Assembly: GCA_036346255.1 (NCBI GenBank)
Contig: CM070633.1
Location: 21,266,001-21,330,000 of the forward strand
Direction: 5' to 3'
Source: Ampelocalamus luodianensis
Lineage: Eukaryota; Streptophyta; Magnoliopsida; Poales; Poaceae
Length of the DNA: 64,000 nt
The position numbers were made by a program, and so were the translations under genes. The notes under the pieces are model-generated. The model saw nothing but the letters and a program-made list of their open reading frames with translations, ran no database searches and was not told where the DNA came from. Within the stretch, counting starts at the first letter, position 1. The number at the start of each line of letters is the position of its first letter. Shown piece after piece: positions 11,247-23,305 of the stretch.

Positions 11247-12245
11247 TTACTCGGATGGAGATGGACTCACAAGTGTACGACTCGCTGCAAGATCCTGCCA
11301 TCGGGAGGGGATACGACCTGGTACAAATCGAACTGTCGCATAACGCGCTACGGCGCGTAAGGCTTCACCATATGTGCAAACACTAGGTGGCATGTCGTCG
11401 CCCATAATCCAGCGTTCTACGTGCATTCCATGGACAGCCTGTGTGGCGCTACCGTGCCCACGAAATCTAGGCTCCATGGAACCCGAATGATGTCATTGTT
11501 GTGCAATGACTCAAACTCGTTGTGGAACAACGAGCAGCACCTCGCTGGTTTGTCCTTCGCCCAGCGTAGCTGCATAGCAGTCCACCGGTAGCCCGCAGTG
11601 GGCTCGTCTAGCTGTACTGAGGCATCGCCCTAGCCTCCGCGTCAGCCAAAGACTCGGTGAGGCGAACGAAGCTTGGGTACACTCAATCGCCCTATGTCAT
11701 GGGAAATTGGACCAAACCAAAGAGATGAAGAAGGTAAGCGACGAGGTACGTCTGAACAATCTCGTCAGGTGCATCATCCGAGCATTGACTGAAATGTCTC
11801 AGCCAATTCCGAGGGACGCCACGGGAACTGCCTAGACAAGTATGCCGAACCTATGCCCCAGCCTGGTCTTCCAGTCCACCGACGGATGGTTGGAATAAGT
11901 GGCTCACCTCGAATTTGGAGACCGGTAAAAAATGAGACGTCCTGCAGAGTGACCGTCATTTCACCCCACTGAAAGTGGAAGGTGTGCGTCTTGGGCCTCC
12001 ACCTGTTGACAAGTGCCGACAGCAAACTGCCGTCCAAGGTGAAGTGGCGTCCGACGGAGACCAGCCTCACAAAGAGCAACAAGCCCGTGTCTCGAAGGAT
12101 GGGGACGTAGCTAGCGTCCAACTGCCAACATTCCCTCCCGGACCGAAGCGCCAGGGGGTGGAGGGCCATCCGCTTCCCCGCCGATCCACGACTTGCACCG
12201 GTGATTCTCGTCGTAGAAGGGTTTCAAAAGCTCTCGTAGAGGCAT
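11247..12245 (-). pseudogene. Plant mobile domain (PMD) transposon gene, frameshifted
   Basis: Begins MPLRELLKPFYDENHRCKSW at 12245 just after an acceptor (GCAAG|TC). It continues in a second frame ALHPLALRSGRECWQLD, YVPILRDTG, SALVNRWRPKTHTFHF, GEMTVTLQDVSFFTGL, and a third frame DAPDEIVQTYLVAYLLHLFG. These are the PMD (MAIN/MAIL-type) hallmarks: the RWRPETHTF box, the GEMTVTLQDV box and the AYLL helix. Extra or missing bases near 12186 (a G-run) and 11785, plus a stop after the AYLL helix, break it. A further fragment, YRWTAMQLRWAKDKPARC, follows near 11560. PMD proteins are known both as host nuclear factors and as transposon cargo; context here favours the latter. Confidence 0.75.
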
Positions 12246-12247
12246 GA

Positions 12248-12967
12248 CTTGCAAAAGATGAAAGAGACAGACTATTAGTGAAAAAAATGATGATGACGAT
12301 AAATTACTAGAAATTATAAATTGCAACTAAATACGGACAACAAATTAATATACACTAATTAACTACGACCAAATTAATTACTAGTTAAGTACGATTAAAA
12401 AAGTTGTGACTAAATTAATTAAGACTAATTAATTACCATAAATGAACGTGTGTTACATAATTACATCTACATTAGTCGTGACTAAATTAATTACTATGAA
12501 CTAAATAGCACTAAAATAATTACGACAAATTAATTACCACAGATTAACAACAACAAAATAATTACGGCTTACTAAGGCCACTAAAATAATTACGACTAAT
12601 TAATGATGGTAAATTAATTACGTCTGATTAAATACAACTAAATTATTTACGACTAATTAATTAGGACTTAATTCCAACTAACTATCTGGGACTAATTAAT
12701 TGAGTAAAACTACGTAGTTACAACTAATTAATTGGTAACTAATTAACTATGCCTGAAAAATTACAACTAATTAATTACGTAAGATTAATTTAACTACGAC
12801 TTATTAATTACGACTAATAAACCCACACAAATTTTATTACGAAAATTTGAAAACGACTAAATTAACTATGCCTAAATAAGTACAACTAATTAACTACAAG
12901 CATTTCACTGCGACTAATTTACTAACCACACAATTAATAAAGAAATTACGTACGAGGAAATAATTAC
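12248..12967 (-). repeat. AT-rich leader intron of low-complexity TTAATTA motifs
   Basis: Bounded on the minus strand by G|GTAATTA (start 12967) and TTTTGCAAG (end 12248), so it behaves as a 720-bp intron between the leader exon and the PMD coding exon. It is filled with degenerate TTAATTACGACTAA-type units. An equivalent intron with the same motif occupies 44142-44768 in another element. Confidence 0.65.
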
Positions 12968-13089
12968 CTACTGATATGACTGCTAATGACGGATGTAAAT
13001 AATACTTAATCATATGCAAAAACGAAATCGATAGGAGGAGAAAGCGAGCGATCGACCGAGAATGCAAAATAAAATCATCGTCTCCTAGG

Positions 13090-13098
13090 ATTTTATAG
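13090..13098 (-). promoter_or_regulatory. TATA box of the PMD gene (first copy)
   Basis: CTATAAAAT on the minus strand lies about 120 bp upstream of the leader-intron donor. The same word, in the same relation to the intron, occurs at 44886-44894 in the related element. Confidence 0.55.
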
Positions 13099-13199
13099 TC
13101 GCTACGAGAGGGAATCGGATTCCCTCCCTACCCAACCCTTGCATGCATGCATGCATGTGCAGACAACGATATGACGGGGAGGTGATGGGAAAAGACATG

Positions 13200-13400
13200 G
13201 TGATGGGCTGATGGTGAGGGGGGTGCGTGAGCAAGTTGGGTTCGGCCGCCCCTCTTGCGGACGCGTCGCCTGTGGCCCGTGGCTGTGCGGACGAGGCGTC
13301 CGCACGGTGGGCGTGCGTGTGGATGAGGCGGGTGCGGCCGGTGGGCGTCCGACCGGTGGCCGTGCGGACGAGGGCATGTGTCGGGCACATGGCGTGTCCG
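13200..13400. repeat. GC-rich subterminal zone
   Basis: Dense recurrence of short words such as GTGCGGACGAGG, GGTGGGCGTCC and CGTGGCC next to the inferred right terminus. Overlapping frames on both strands are composition artefacts. It is comparable to the GC-rich zones inside the ends of the elements at 32760 and 43224. Confidence 0.45.
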
Positions 13401-13474
13401 GCTTGTGGGCTTACAGCCGAGATGCTATTTTTGGTATTGCGTCGCGAGAGACGCTAATTGTGTAAAAAATGCTC

Positions 13475-14244
13475 GCACAACAGTGACAATTACGAAAAAA
13501 AAAAAAACTCAGGCTGTGAGGCTAAAAATAAACTATAGTTCACGTAAAAGTTACCATGGAGCCACGAAAGATGTTTGGACGCTTCTTCCAAGTTACAGCT
13601 TAAAAAAATCAAAAATAAAATGGTTACAGCTTACAAAAAGAATCCAAGGCATCTAACCCAATGACCACAAATTCGAGTCACATGTTCGTGTTCTTATTAT
13701 ATGATGGTGGAGTATAAAGATAAGAATTAAAGGAAGCTATTGCTAATTAATTATTGGGATTTGGGGCTCCGGGGAGTAGGGAGCTTTGGAAGTCGGGTTT
13801 TTTTTAACAGCATGCGAAGCAAGCAACAAAGCAATGTATAGTTTATTTTCATTTTTTTCTTCCTCTCCTTAAATTACATACCAAAGTAGATGAAAATTAT
13901 ATTGGAAAAACAAAAATCAAAGAATTACTTTTCCACATATAAAAAAGTAAACCCTTTAAGTTTCATTATAATACTAGAAACTAGTAACTAGAAATATCCG
14001 TGAAATTCGAGCATTCCAAACTGGCCGTGCTAACGCGCAAACTTCCTTAAAATCTTTATGAGGCCGAATTAAAAATAGTCACATGCCTACGGCTCCTTGC
14101 CATTTATTGCCTTACTCGGCGGGTAATGGCGCGACGCGCGTCTGTGCCCGCTGGAGGGAATTGTGCTCCCAGGTGTTGTTTAATGCGTCATGAGACTTCT
14201 CCGGTCCTAAATTCTGGCTGGGTGGGTGATGTACTCATAAATAT
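13475..14244. other. Intergenic, no gene seen
   Basis: AT-rich DNA with an A-run near 13495 and no recognised exon or repeat. Confidence 0.5.
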
Positions 14245-14499
14245 TACTCTCTCTGGTTCTTAAAAACAATTCGTCTTTGAATATCTTTAAAATACAACTT
14301 TGATCACTAATTACTATTATAGTATATTAGTAAAACTCAATAAAACTACAATATTACGAAAGTATTTTTCTAGACAAATCTACCCACATGATGTTCATGT
14401 ATCTAATCTAAATATTTAAAAAGATATCGACATGTCAAAATTTTCAAAGTTTAACTACGCGTATTCCATAATGACTCTTTTTTTGAACTGAAGGGAGTA
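14245..14499. mobile_element. Stowaway-type MITE
   Basis: Starts TACTCTCTCTGGTTCTTAAA and ends TTTGAACTGAAGGGAGTA. It is 255 bp and AT-rich, and has TA at both ends. Its interior (TCTAATCTAAATATTTAAAA, AAGATATCGA) is close to that of the element at 21977. Confidence 0.8.
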
Positions 14500-14743
14500 C
14501 TCACTCTGTTCCTTAACAGATGTCATTCTATAATTTTGCACAACAACTAAGTCATGTATACAAAAAAAAAAACATCTCGTCCTTATTTATTTAGTCACTT
14601 GTTACTCTTGGATGTTGTGTATAATCTAGTCTATATCAGTAAATAACTGAAATATAAAAAAATAAAAGTTACGTTAGAATGACATGTATTGAAGGACAAA
14701 AGTTGAAAGCTAGAATCATATGTATTTGGCAACGGAGGGAGTA
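14498..14743. mobile_element. Second Stowaway-type MITE abutting the first
   Basis: Starts TACTCACTCTGTTCC and ends GCAACGGAGGGAGTA, the classical grass Stowaway terminal pair, 246 bp. Its first TA is also the last TA of the preceding element. Confidence 0.85.
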
Positions 14744-15429
14744 TATCTTCGTTTGTTGAGTGCGTGGGTTCTTGTACCACACCACCCTGTGGCTACCAGT
14801 GTGCCTGATAGGTTTGTCGTGCGCTATCGTGTACACGTAGGTCTTATTTGGAATGCAAGTTTTTTTTTAATGAGTTTTGAAATAATAGAGTCGTTTTTCT
14901 GCATAATTTTCTACGTATTTCTTGGGAATTTCTTGTGTATACCAGGATTTTACTATCTAGTGCGTGGTGATGGATTGGTATATCAGGATAATGTACCAAC
15001 TACCAAGGAAAATCACAATTGTGTATACTTTTCTTTCATGGGTTAGAGAGTATATGAACCATTCTAAGCATTTGGTTGTTTAGCACTGAGCACGTATGTA
15101 TGTATATGGTATTATTGGAAGTATTCAAACTTTGCCCGCAATTAGGCACATGGCAGCTGTTGGCTAACACCATAGTTGCATCGACATTTTTTTTTATAAC
15201 ATTACCGTGGAGTTTGTGGCAGCTGGCAACACTAGCTTCGTTGTCTTTTATTTACCTAATTGTGGTTTAATATCAATTATATTATGCAACTATATCTGTC
15301 GAAAGAGTATTATGAAAATTCCTAAAAAAAATTGTATGTCGTGGGCTTGTGGCGCAATTATAGCCCAGCATTAAGGTATTAATAGCTCAGAATAAAGGCG
15401 GAAATGTTGAGATTCTAGGTGTTGTAACG
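14744..15429. other. Intergenic, no gene seen
   Basis: AT-rich sequence with short open frames (up to 108 codons). These lack family resemblance and codon bias. Confidence 0.5.
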
Positions 15430-15678
15430 GGATTCAAATCCTCTGCGTTACTTCACTAAATGCATGCCGCTACAGTTTTGCATTGATTTTCTACCTATTA
15501 GATTCAGCTTTGACCCCTGGCAATCATTTACGCCTTGTTAATCGAATGTCCATGTCCTGGCGAAATTTAGTTGAACCAAGAAAATGACAGCGTACATAGG
15601 ATTCGGATCCTCTGCGTTGCTTCACTAAATGCATGCTGCTACAGTATTTTGCATTAATTTTCTAGCTGTTTGATTCAA
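15430..15678. repeat. Direct duplication of an 80-bp block
   Basis: A block at about 15430-15506 recurs at about 15599-15678. Shared words: TCCTCTGCGTT, CTTCACTAAATGCATGC and a GATTTTCTA/AATTTTCTA tail ending GATTCA. The 90-bp spacer is unique. It probably derives from a transposon terminus; the class is unknown. Confidence 0.7.
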
Positions 15679-16052
15679 GATGAATGGTCTAAATTTTATG
15701 GAATATTGTAGCACGACGACGCTTGTAGCTATTTTTTTTATAGCTTAGCACTGTAGTATAGTCCTGTAGCGGCATAATTCTAACCATCAAACTTCGATCA
15801 AATGGTCCAAAGTGATCTTATTGCAGGGAATCTGCATTAGGAGGATCCTCCTCCGCATACACAAACATCCAAATGAGGAGATTTCCCCTTCTTTTCCCCC
15901 CTTTGGCAGAGGACCGAGTCACCGAGAAAGTGCAGGCTGGCTGACTTGGAGCCTTGAGGGGAGAACAGTCAAATCTTGTTGTGACAACAGTTAATTAGCT
16001 AAAAGTTCTTTTTTTTTTTATGTCTGAGATTTAACCTTATCCGGTCCATATT

Positions 16053-16284
16053 AAAGAAGAAGAAGCACCTTATCTCTGAAGGCAACCACGGGAGCGGCCA
16101 AACCAGAACTAGTGAGAGTCTAAAGCTCTCTCTGCTCTGCACTGCTGCAGTCCTCCACCTCGTGCCTCAGCTCAAACTACAAATCAACCCGGTGAGAAAC
16201 CAGGCCAAGTCCCCCAGGACTCGAACGCTGGCCGGCTGGGTGGTCTCCGCCACACACCTAGCCAGCGCGCCCACTCGCGCTCCT
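16053..16284 (-). mobile_element. tRNA-derived SINE
   Basis: Read on the minus strand it starts near 16284 and contains an A-box-like TGGCTAGGTGTG (16264-16253) and a B box GTTCGAGTCC (16226-16217). It ends near 16053 in a TTCTTCTTCTTTAA tail. This is the layout of plant SINEs with an internal RNA polymerase III promoter. It does not fold as a functional tRNA gene by eye. No clear target duplication was found. Confidence 0.7.
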
Positions 16285-17706
16285 CAAAGTTCCTTTTTTT
16301 TTCATACTGGTGTGTAGTGATGGAGCTAAAAATTTATGTAAAGAGCCGTAATGGCTCCCTAACGATTTGCGATAAACACTCTTAGTGCCCTTGGATAGTT
16401 AGTGCATATACCGCCAAAGGAACGCGTATGGAGTACATTATTGTGATTCGATTATTTCTCAACAAGTTTGGTGAGGCCTTCCTCGATGATGCTAGGTCGT
16501 GCCAAATGGACGTGGCAATACGGCATAGTTTTTTCTCCATGATTTGTGCATGCAAACTGCACAATTTCAGAAATTTGCCTCTTTTATTAGTTAATCATCA
16601 GAGGACATTTTAGGAATCTCCTGATGTCAGTTGGTTGGCGTCACGGATGGTGAGCTAACCAACCCTGCTTCGAATACTGTATTTTTAAATACGTTAAGCG
16701 GGGAAATAAGTCTTTTCCTATTTCTTTGAAAGAAATCAGTGAGAGGAAATTTTAGTCCATAGTAAGACAAGCAAGCATCACGGCGATGCCCGCACCGCAC
16801 GGGTGCGTGGCAGGACGGAGGACCTTCCACGGGGCCCACCGGAACAACCGGAGATCCTTAAACTTCTCGCTAGCAAACGGGCCCCACGTGGCAGTGAGCG
16901 AAGGAGCCCAGTCAACTTGCAGTTGGTGGGCCGGGGCCACGCGCACGGCGCTTCCACGTGTGGCTCCTCGCACGCATGACGGCACCCGCTTTCCCAATCA
17001 CCACGATCTTCTGCGGCCGCTCCTAACGTGGCCATGCCTGTGGCCTCTCGTTGTAGTATTTGATCCGGTCTTTTTAAGTTCCACTAATAGCTCACTCTCC
17101 TGATATTCTTGCTGGATACCATTTGCGTGTCTACGAGTAACAAAATAAATAAATAAAAATCTTAAGTTTCTGGTGGAAACAGAATATACATTTAATTGCT
17201 AATTTCGAATGAAAAAACTACAATTAATCAGCCTAAATGACAGAGGGACTAAAACTCAGCATCTCCCAGCTTATACACACATCAAGCATCGTCACCCGAC
17301 AAGAAAATTGGTAAATTAGTTCTTTGAGTCTTGATGCATGCATCGTCCAAAAACTCTAGAGCAAATTATTTCTCCAAGTCTTTATTTTTTTTTCCATTGA
17401 TATGACAAGCCCTTTTGTTTTTTTGCTTAGCAAGCGTGCAACTTGGGATGGAACGACTTGCAAGCAACGACGAGGCGAACACGTCACACCTTTTCATGAG
17501 CTAATTAAAGAACCGTCCACTTGTTGATAATCATGTTTGAATTAAGCTAAACTGGCCCTCCACGCACGGGTGTCCCGGGGGAGTCAGCTAAGACCCAAGA
17601 CTAGTGCTGGCCGCTGTTCTTGGAATGAACTTAAATGTTTGATGATTTTTTAAGTGATTTTTTATGGACTTTAACACCAGTAAGATTTTCAAGTCTTGAC
17701 TGTAGC
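16285..17706. other. Intergenic with a GC-rich patch and G-box words
   Basis: 16786-17040 is GC-rich and open in several frames on both strands, but nothing resembles a protein. It contains CCACGTGG near 16885 and CCACGTGT near 16962, G-box-like words. The rest is AT-rich with no recognised feature. Confidence 0.4.
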
Positions 17707-18773
17707 TGTAACACCGTAAAAATCCTAATTTTGGGAAACCATAATGAAAACATGTGGAAGAATGATTTTGAGCATGTTTTGTATGGAAAATTATTTTTGC
17801 ATGATTTTTTGAACTATTGCATAAATCAAATAATGAATTTACATGCAAACAACAACTTGGAAGAATGTTCAAGAAAAACACAGAATAGATAAAATCATGA
17901 AAATTTACAGAAGAAAATATACTGGGTAAGGGGCCCCCAAAAAAAATTTCATAAATTTTGGACCCCGTTTGCTAAGTACAAAAATTCAGAAAAACTGTCA
18001 GCCAGTTTTAGAAAATTCAAAAGCCAAATTAAATTTCCCGCCGAACTTTGGGCCAAAAACCCGACTTGGGCCATCTCGCTCGCACCCACTCCAGCCCACG
18101 GCAGCACCTCGTCCTCTCTCACTGAAAGCATGGCCCCACCCATCAGACGCCTTCGTCCACCTCGCGCCCGCCTCTGCTCGCCAGCGCACCTGCGTACTTG
18201 CCTTCTCCACCCCTAGTTCGCGATTGCCACCCACAGTTTCGCGCCTCCAGCAGCCTTCGCTCATACTAGCTGCCCTATCGATGCGCCGTTATCCCGCGCG
18301 GGCGATGAGACCAAAGCTCAACGTGAGAAAATCGTTCACGACGCCATTTTCTCGTCGCTCCTCTCGGCCGCATTTAAGCCCCTCACCGCGTCACGAGCTC
18401 CTCAGCTCACCATTCTCGCTTCTCGCATAGAATCAAAGCGTCGCATACTTTGCTTCGCCGGGAACGAGAGCGTTGTTTCCGATGCCGGTGAGCAAGTCTC
18501 ACATCGCCATTTGCTCTGGTGAGCTTCCTTGCCCTCACCACCTGCGTCACCATATGTCTCTTACTTCACTGATACCACCTCCAACCATCTCCCCGGCCCC
18601 CACCACCACCCGGTGGGATCGTCGTCGAGAGGGGAACCCATTTTGCCCATCCCCTAGCCTCTCCATGCCTGCCTCGCCGCCAACGAGCTCGCCATGGTGC
18701 TCGGCCGCACGCTAGCTCTGCCCCCTACTCTTCTCTAGTGGGCGCATGCAATTAAGAGCTGATTAGTGCTAAG
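17707..18773 (+). mobile_element. LTR-like remnant of a gypsy-type element
   Basis: Begins TGTAACACCGTAAAAATCC, a start typical of grass Ty3/gypsy LTRs and like the TGTAAC starts at 27165 and 59757. It moves from an AT-rich part to a GC-rich leader-like part (18035-18470). The right end was not found; it may continue beyond the hAT insertion at 18774. The frame at 17969-18430 has no recognisable protein. Confidence 0.4.
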
Positions 18774-19860
18774 TAGGGGTGAAAACGGACGGATAATGGC
18801 TTTGTCATATTTGTTTTCATATTTTTTTCGGATACGGATACGAATACGAATAGTATCGAATACGAATCGAAACGAATACGGTCACAGATATTTTTCGGAA
18901 CATGAAAACCCCTTAAATTTTATGTCAGAAATTAACGAAAACATATAACTAATTTATTTTATGTAAACATTCATGAATTGTTCATATTTTCAGCAACCAC
19001 ACATAACATTGGCACTAGCAAGTTACATTAACTAGTTCATCACAAATATAACACTTAGTTTACCATATTTAGCTCATAAGTCATAACTCACAAAGTCATC
19101 ACGTATTCACACTTAGTTCATTATATACATAAAATTTAGTTCACACTAACATCGATTAGACCGGATGGTTAATCTATACGCAAATGACTGTAACATTCCA
19201 AAGTATGTTACCAAAAATAAAATTAATAAAGTTATTATTTTATTGGATTTTCTGAGATTTAAAAAAGTTTTCCTAGTTAAAAAGGCAAAAATAATAAAAT
19301 AAAGTCAATAATTTAATTTTCTAGGTTTTAATGTAAAAAAATAAATTTATTGAGTTTTCTGGGATTTTATTGGATTTAAAGTGAAAAAGAAAATTGTAAT
19401 TAATTTATTGAATTTTTTTGATTTTAAAAAGGTTTTTCCTATTTTTAGAAATTTAAAATAATTTATATAAAAAAAGAAAAACCAACTTTAAGTTGGAATT
19501 AATTTTATTAAGTTAAAAATAATTCAACGAATTTCTGTGATTTTTTCTAGGATTTTGAACTCTATTTGCTATTTTCTAAAAGACTATTTGATTTGTTGCA
19601 TTTTTTGAAATTTGGAAATAAATTAAAATTCCATTTTCTCTTTTGGGCTGAAATCCTCTTTTGGGCCAAAATCCGGATAATCCGGATTCGTTTCTGTATC
19701 CGTCGGATAGCATGCCTCCCGTATTCGTTTCCGTTTTCGACAAAAAAATCCGAATTCGTTTCCAATCCGAAAATTATCCGAGAAAAATCCGATCCGAAAC
19801 ATTCCGAATCCATTTTTTGTCCGGATCGGTCAGAAACTATCCGATCCGTTTTCACCCCTA
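18774..19860. mobile_element. Non-autonomous hAT-type element
   Basis: Terminal inverted pair TAGGGGTGAAAACGGA ... TCCGTTTTCACCCCTA, flanked by a perfect 8-bp duplication GTGCTAAG (18766-18773 and 19861-19868). It is 1087 bp, with subterminal clusters of CGGATACGAATACG-type words at both ends and an AT-rich middle. There is no transposase frame. TIR length and the 8-bp duplication are diagnostic of hAT. Confidence 0.92.
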
Positions 19861-19868
19861 GTGCTAAG

Positions 19869-20810
19869 TAACAGAGGTTAAGTGGTCAAAGAGTTAATCA
19901 CACGAAGTTATCCATCACTAGATCAAGAAAAGATTGAACAACCCATGGATGATATATATCTCACCTGGAGTTCGATAAGATATCGTGAGGCAAAAGGAGA
20001 ATACGCAAGCAAGTCATTTAGTCCGACCATATACGAGCTGGTCTTATGAGGATACAAACTGGTCGTATATGATCACAAACTGAATGGCAAACTAGTAGTA
20101 ATGTGTCACGAATTGGTCGTGACCAGATGAAAACTGATCGTAAGGATTTACGAACTAGTCGTGAGTGACAAGGACCTGGTCATAGATTATATTATATAAA
20201 GTTCATCCGATATAATCTTTATGTGTATTCAAGAGTCGCTATGTCCTACTAGGATCCACTACCGACTTATGGATCGGAAAGGAGTTTTCGAGTCATGGCC
20301 GATTACGTATGAACCTATAGGGTCACACACTTAATGGATTGGAACAAGCTAGTTCGGATTAGATCTATTAGAGGCTCTTTATAAGGGAAAATATGTGGCT
20401 TATGGGAGAAGTTGCATCACCCACCGAAGCCCTAGCCACCACCTCCCCGAAGGCCCTACAGTGCGCACCAGTGCTAGAATACCGACATACGATATTTCAC
20501 CCCTGGACGTGTGGATACCATAGAGGTGCTGCTACGATCATTGCCACGCTGATCGAGGACGATCCGCAACATACCTAGGGAACATGAGAGGCTGCAGGAG
20601 GAGACGATCGGCGGCCAAAGACGTTGGGCGATCGACTACTTCCACTAATTGACGCGTGCGACGTTTGACCGGGCTGCTACAACTCTTCTTCCGTTGCACT
20701 GCGCATCTAATGGTAACGATCTATGATCTCTTACTCGCACGGCTTCCTGGTTTACGCGGTATAATTTTTAATTGCGTGCTCGTGTAGCCTATCCGTATAC
20801 CAACAATGCA
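19869..20810 (+). mobile_element. LTR-like remnant with degenerate repeats
   Basis: Contains ACTGGTCGTA/ACGAACTAGTCGTG-type repeats (about 20020-20185), then TATAAGGG near 20380, a CT-rich leader-like part, and ends near CCAACA (about 20803). This resembles a copia-type LTR, but no target duplication was found. Confidence 0.3.
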
Positions 20811-21976
20811 ATGTTAAAATTAAGAAGCTTCCATGCTCGTTCTAATAGTCTAAAAATTTCCACATTAATTAGAGAAAAAAGATAAAATCTACACCAACAG
20901 TTATGGTGTGTCTAGATTATAACAAATAAAGATAAGCTATTGGTATTAGAGCTATATAATTACAATGAGAACAACCTTATTTTCAAATATATGACTCCAG
21001 CATTTGGCCATGCAATTAAATTTTATGGCCAGTTAAATTATAACTGAAGTTTTCCTGTTGATCAGATTGACAATACCGAAAATATGAAATAATCCATATA
21101 TTCTTATTAGGGGATAGCACATTTTGTCATAAATTCACCCCATCCATCACTAAATAGACATCGTTCTAGAAAGCATGCAGTCAAACTTCTTAAAATTTTA
21201 GTTGCCAATTACTGTACACAAAAAAAATATTTATACTAGTTATATATCATAATAAAGTAATAAGAGGTATTCATAATATTATAACTTTTACTAATACATA
21301 ACTAAAAGGTCGTCAAATGTGTGTGTTTGTGATCGTGTAATTGATACCTTAAACAGAATGTATTTAGTTATAAAACAGTGTAATTGTTTTTATTTATTTG
21401 TCTGTTTTTTGCTAGGGTTTAGGTCGAAAACATACCTAATCAACCTAGCAAAAAATTCTGCATACGCATCATAGCTAAATTTATATATGCAAGAGTAACA
21501 TTAGGTAAAAAAAAACAAGATCAATTAAATGGGGTTTTCTATCTGTATGGTGACTAAATTTTTTTTAAGCATAATCGGTCATATTTTTTACCCATGGGAC
21601 AACATCTACTCATACCGCATACCAATCTTCATACTATTCCAATTGTCACAAAAATTTATTTATACTTAAGAAGAAAAAAAAACCAGACAACTGACAAGTA
21701 GCCAGATCGTAACTAGTTTATGCATGCATAATTAATTGCATGCACAGGCTGTTCTACAAAGAAGGCATTTCATAGACTTGTATAGCACGAGAGGATGCCA
21801 ATACAGTTGTGTGCATGCATCGACCATCAGGAGGAGTGATGGACGACGTCGCCGTCGGGTGCTGCGTGATGGGCGGCGACAAACACCAGGCATCTGAGCG
21901 CATCACGCGACATCGCCTGAAAATTTTAATTTCTGTGGATTCATCCATTGATCGAGCCACGTTCGAGTTTCCAATG
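20811..21976. other. AT-rich intergenic with decayed MITE sequence
   Basis: A stretch near 21155-21300 (CATCGTTCTAGAAAGCATGCAG) resembles the interior of the MITE at 25011. No gene was seen. Confidence 0.4.
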
Positions 21977-22233
21977 TACTATTCCCTCCTCCACATAAAC
22001 AAGTAGTTTGGAATATCGGCATGGTCTTCAAAATATAACTTTTATTACTAATTATTATTATTATAACATATTTGTTAAACATAATAAAAATATAAAAGTA
22101 TTTTTTGAGACAAATTTACACGTAATTTTTATGTATCTAATTTAAATATTTAAAAAGATATTGATAGCTAAAGTTTCCAAAAGTCTGACCGCATGTATTT
22201 CATAATTATTTGTTTTTTGAGCATGAGGGAGTA
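21977..22233. mobile_element. Stowaway-type MITE
   Basis: Starts TACTATTCCCTCC and ends GCATGAGGGAGTA; AT-rich interior related to the 14245 element (ATATTTAAAAAGATATTGA). The left terminus has an extra few bases before the CCCTCC core. Confidence 0.75.
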
Positions 22234-22571
22234 GCTACTACTAACAACCCCTTTTGAAAATCAATCATTTTATGCAGCTGCTAGCGATGTATCGATCGAT
22301 GGGCGTTCATATTCATATATCTATAATTGTACTATTCTGAATTTTTCTTCCGATTTGTACTGTGTAGGTGATTAATAATGCCAATCTAGCAAACAATGCT
22401 GGCTTAAGCAGCCACACTCAACCGTTCCAAAACATGGGCCTACGCCTACCTAGGTTTGATTTAAGACTAAATACGTATGCATGTACTTCTGGCTCATTTT
22501 GTCTTTCTCTTATCTTTTTTTTTTATTTCTTTCATTTTTGGTTTAGTCTTTTCAAACATGTTCCCTGTTAG

Positions 22572-22819
22572 TAGGGGCGGATATCGAGTCAGGTGCTTGT
22601 CTTATCTAGTTTTCTCTGAAATTGACACAGATTGATTTAATATTATTTTATTAATAGTTTGAAAGTATTTTTAGAACCGAGCTAACGAACCGAGTCAAAG
22701 CGAAATCCAATTTCATTCGAAATTGACTCGTTTTAATGTTTAACCAATTAACGAGTGTAATTAGAGCAATTTTGAACCGAGTCAACGAGCTCCGTTAACG
22801 AGTTTTTTTTCCACCCCTG
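22572..22819. mobile_element. Short hAT-type MITE
   Basis: TAGGGGCGGA ... CCACCCCTG ends, with 8-bp flanks CCTGTTAG (22564-22571) and TCTGTTAG (22820-22827) matching 7 of 8. Repeated CGAGTCA/GACTCG words lie near both ends. It is 248 bp and non-coding. Confidence 0.7.
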
Positions 22820-23305
22820 TCTGTTAGGATCGCAATAAAATAAATTTCTCAAATTAACATTCGTGTGAGAATTGAATTGTTTGTTACGAAACTCCTCCAT
22901 GGTTCGTTTGTGGTGGAGGAATGCATTGCACGTACGATCAGATCTTTGTTTATTGCAGGGCGGCTGATCGGATTGGGTATTTATGTTTGGTGGCCAAATC
23001 TTTAAGTAATATTATCACTGCATTCTTCAACGTGAAGCTACATGCCGTTGCATCATATATTGCGTTTGCGTTGCGTCTGAGCCGCGGAGTCACATGTTGA
23101 TATGCAACAGCAATATGCAAAAGCTAGGGGGGTATATCTGTTATATTAGGAGGCCTTAATGCCAATCAGCGCCACTAATCGTCTAATTAGCCGGAAATGA
23201 TTCGTATTTATTCAGTCTACACCACGGATCATCCCTATGTTCATGATCTAATTAACAATCCCTTTCCTCGCACACAATCATGTGTTTCACATGATAATTA
23301 ACTAA
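22820..23305. other. Intergenic, no gene seen
   Basis: Mixed-composition DNA between two transposons, with no recognised exon. Confidence 0.5.

Larger units (their letters stand above)
5510..13474. mobile_element. Mutator-like PMD composite element, split by a solo LTR
   Basis: The left end GAGTTTTTGGCTAAATTAGCG and the reverse complement of the right end (GAGCATTTTTTACACAATTAGCG) align imperfectly and continue with matches such as CGCAATA. Between them are GC-rich subterminal zones (about 5600-6000 and 13200-13400), a decayed PMD gene on the minus strand and an 8286-11103 LTR insertion. Removing the LTR leaves about 5.1 kb. The flanking 9-mers do not match well, so the outer limits are inferred from the termini only. 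No MURA-like transposase was seen. Confidence 0.5.

Noticed and set aside
16053..16284. tRNA gene
   Set aside because: A and B boxes exist, but no cloverleaf pairing was seen and the tail is SINE-like.
16786..17103. 105-codon GC-rich frame near 16.8 kb
   Set aside because: Open in three frames and both strands; no motif, no splice or start context.
17969..18430. 153-codon frame MLSTKIQKNC
   Set aside because: Part of an LTR-like leader; low-complexity Pro/Ser/Arg translation with no family.
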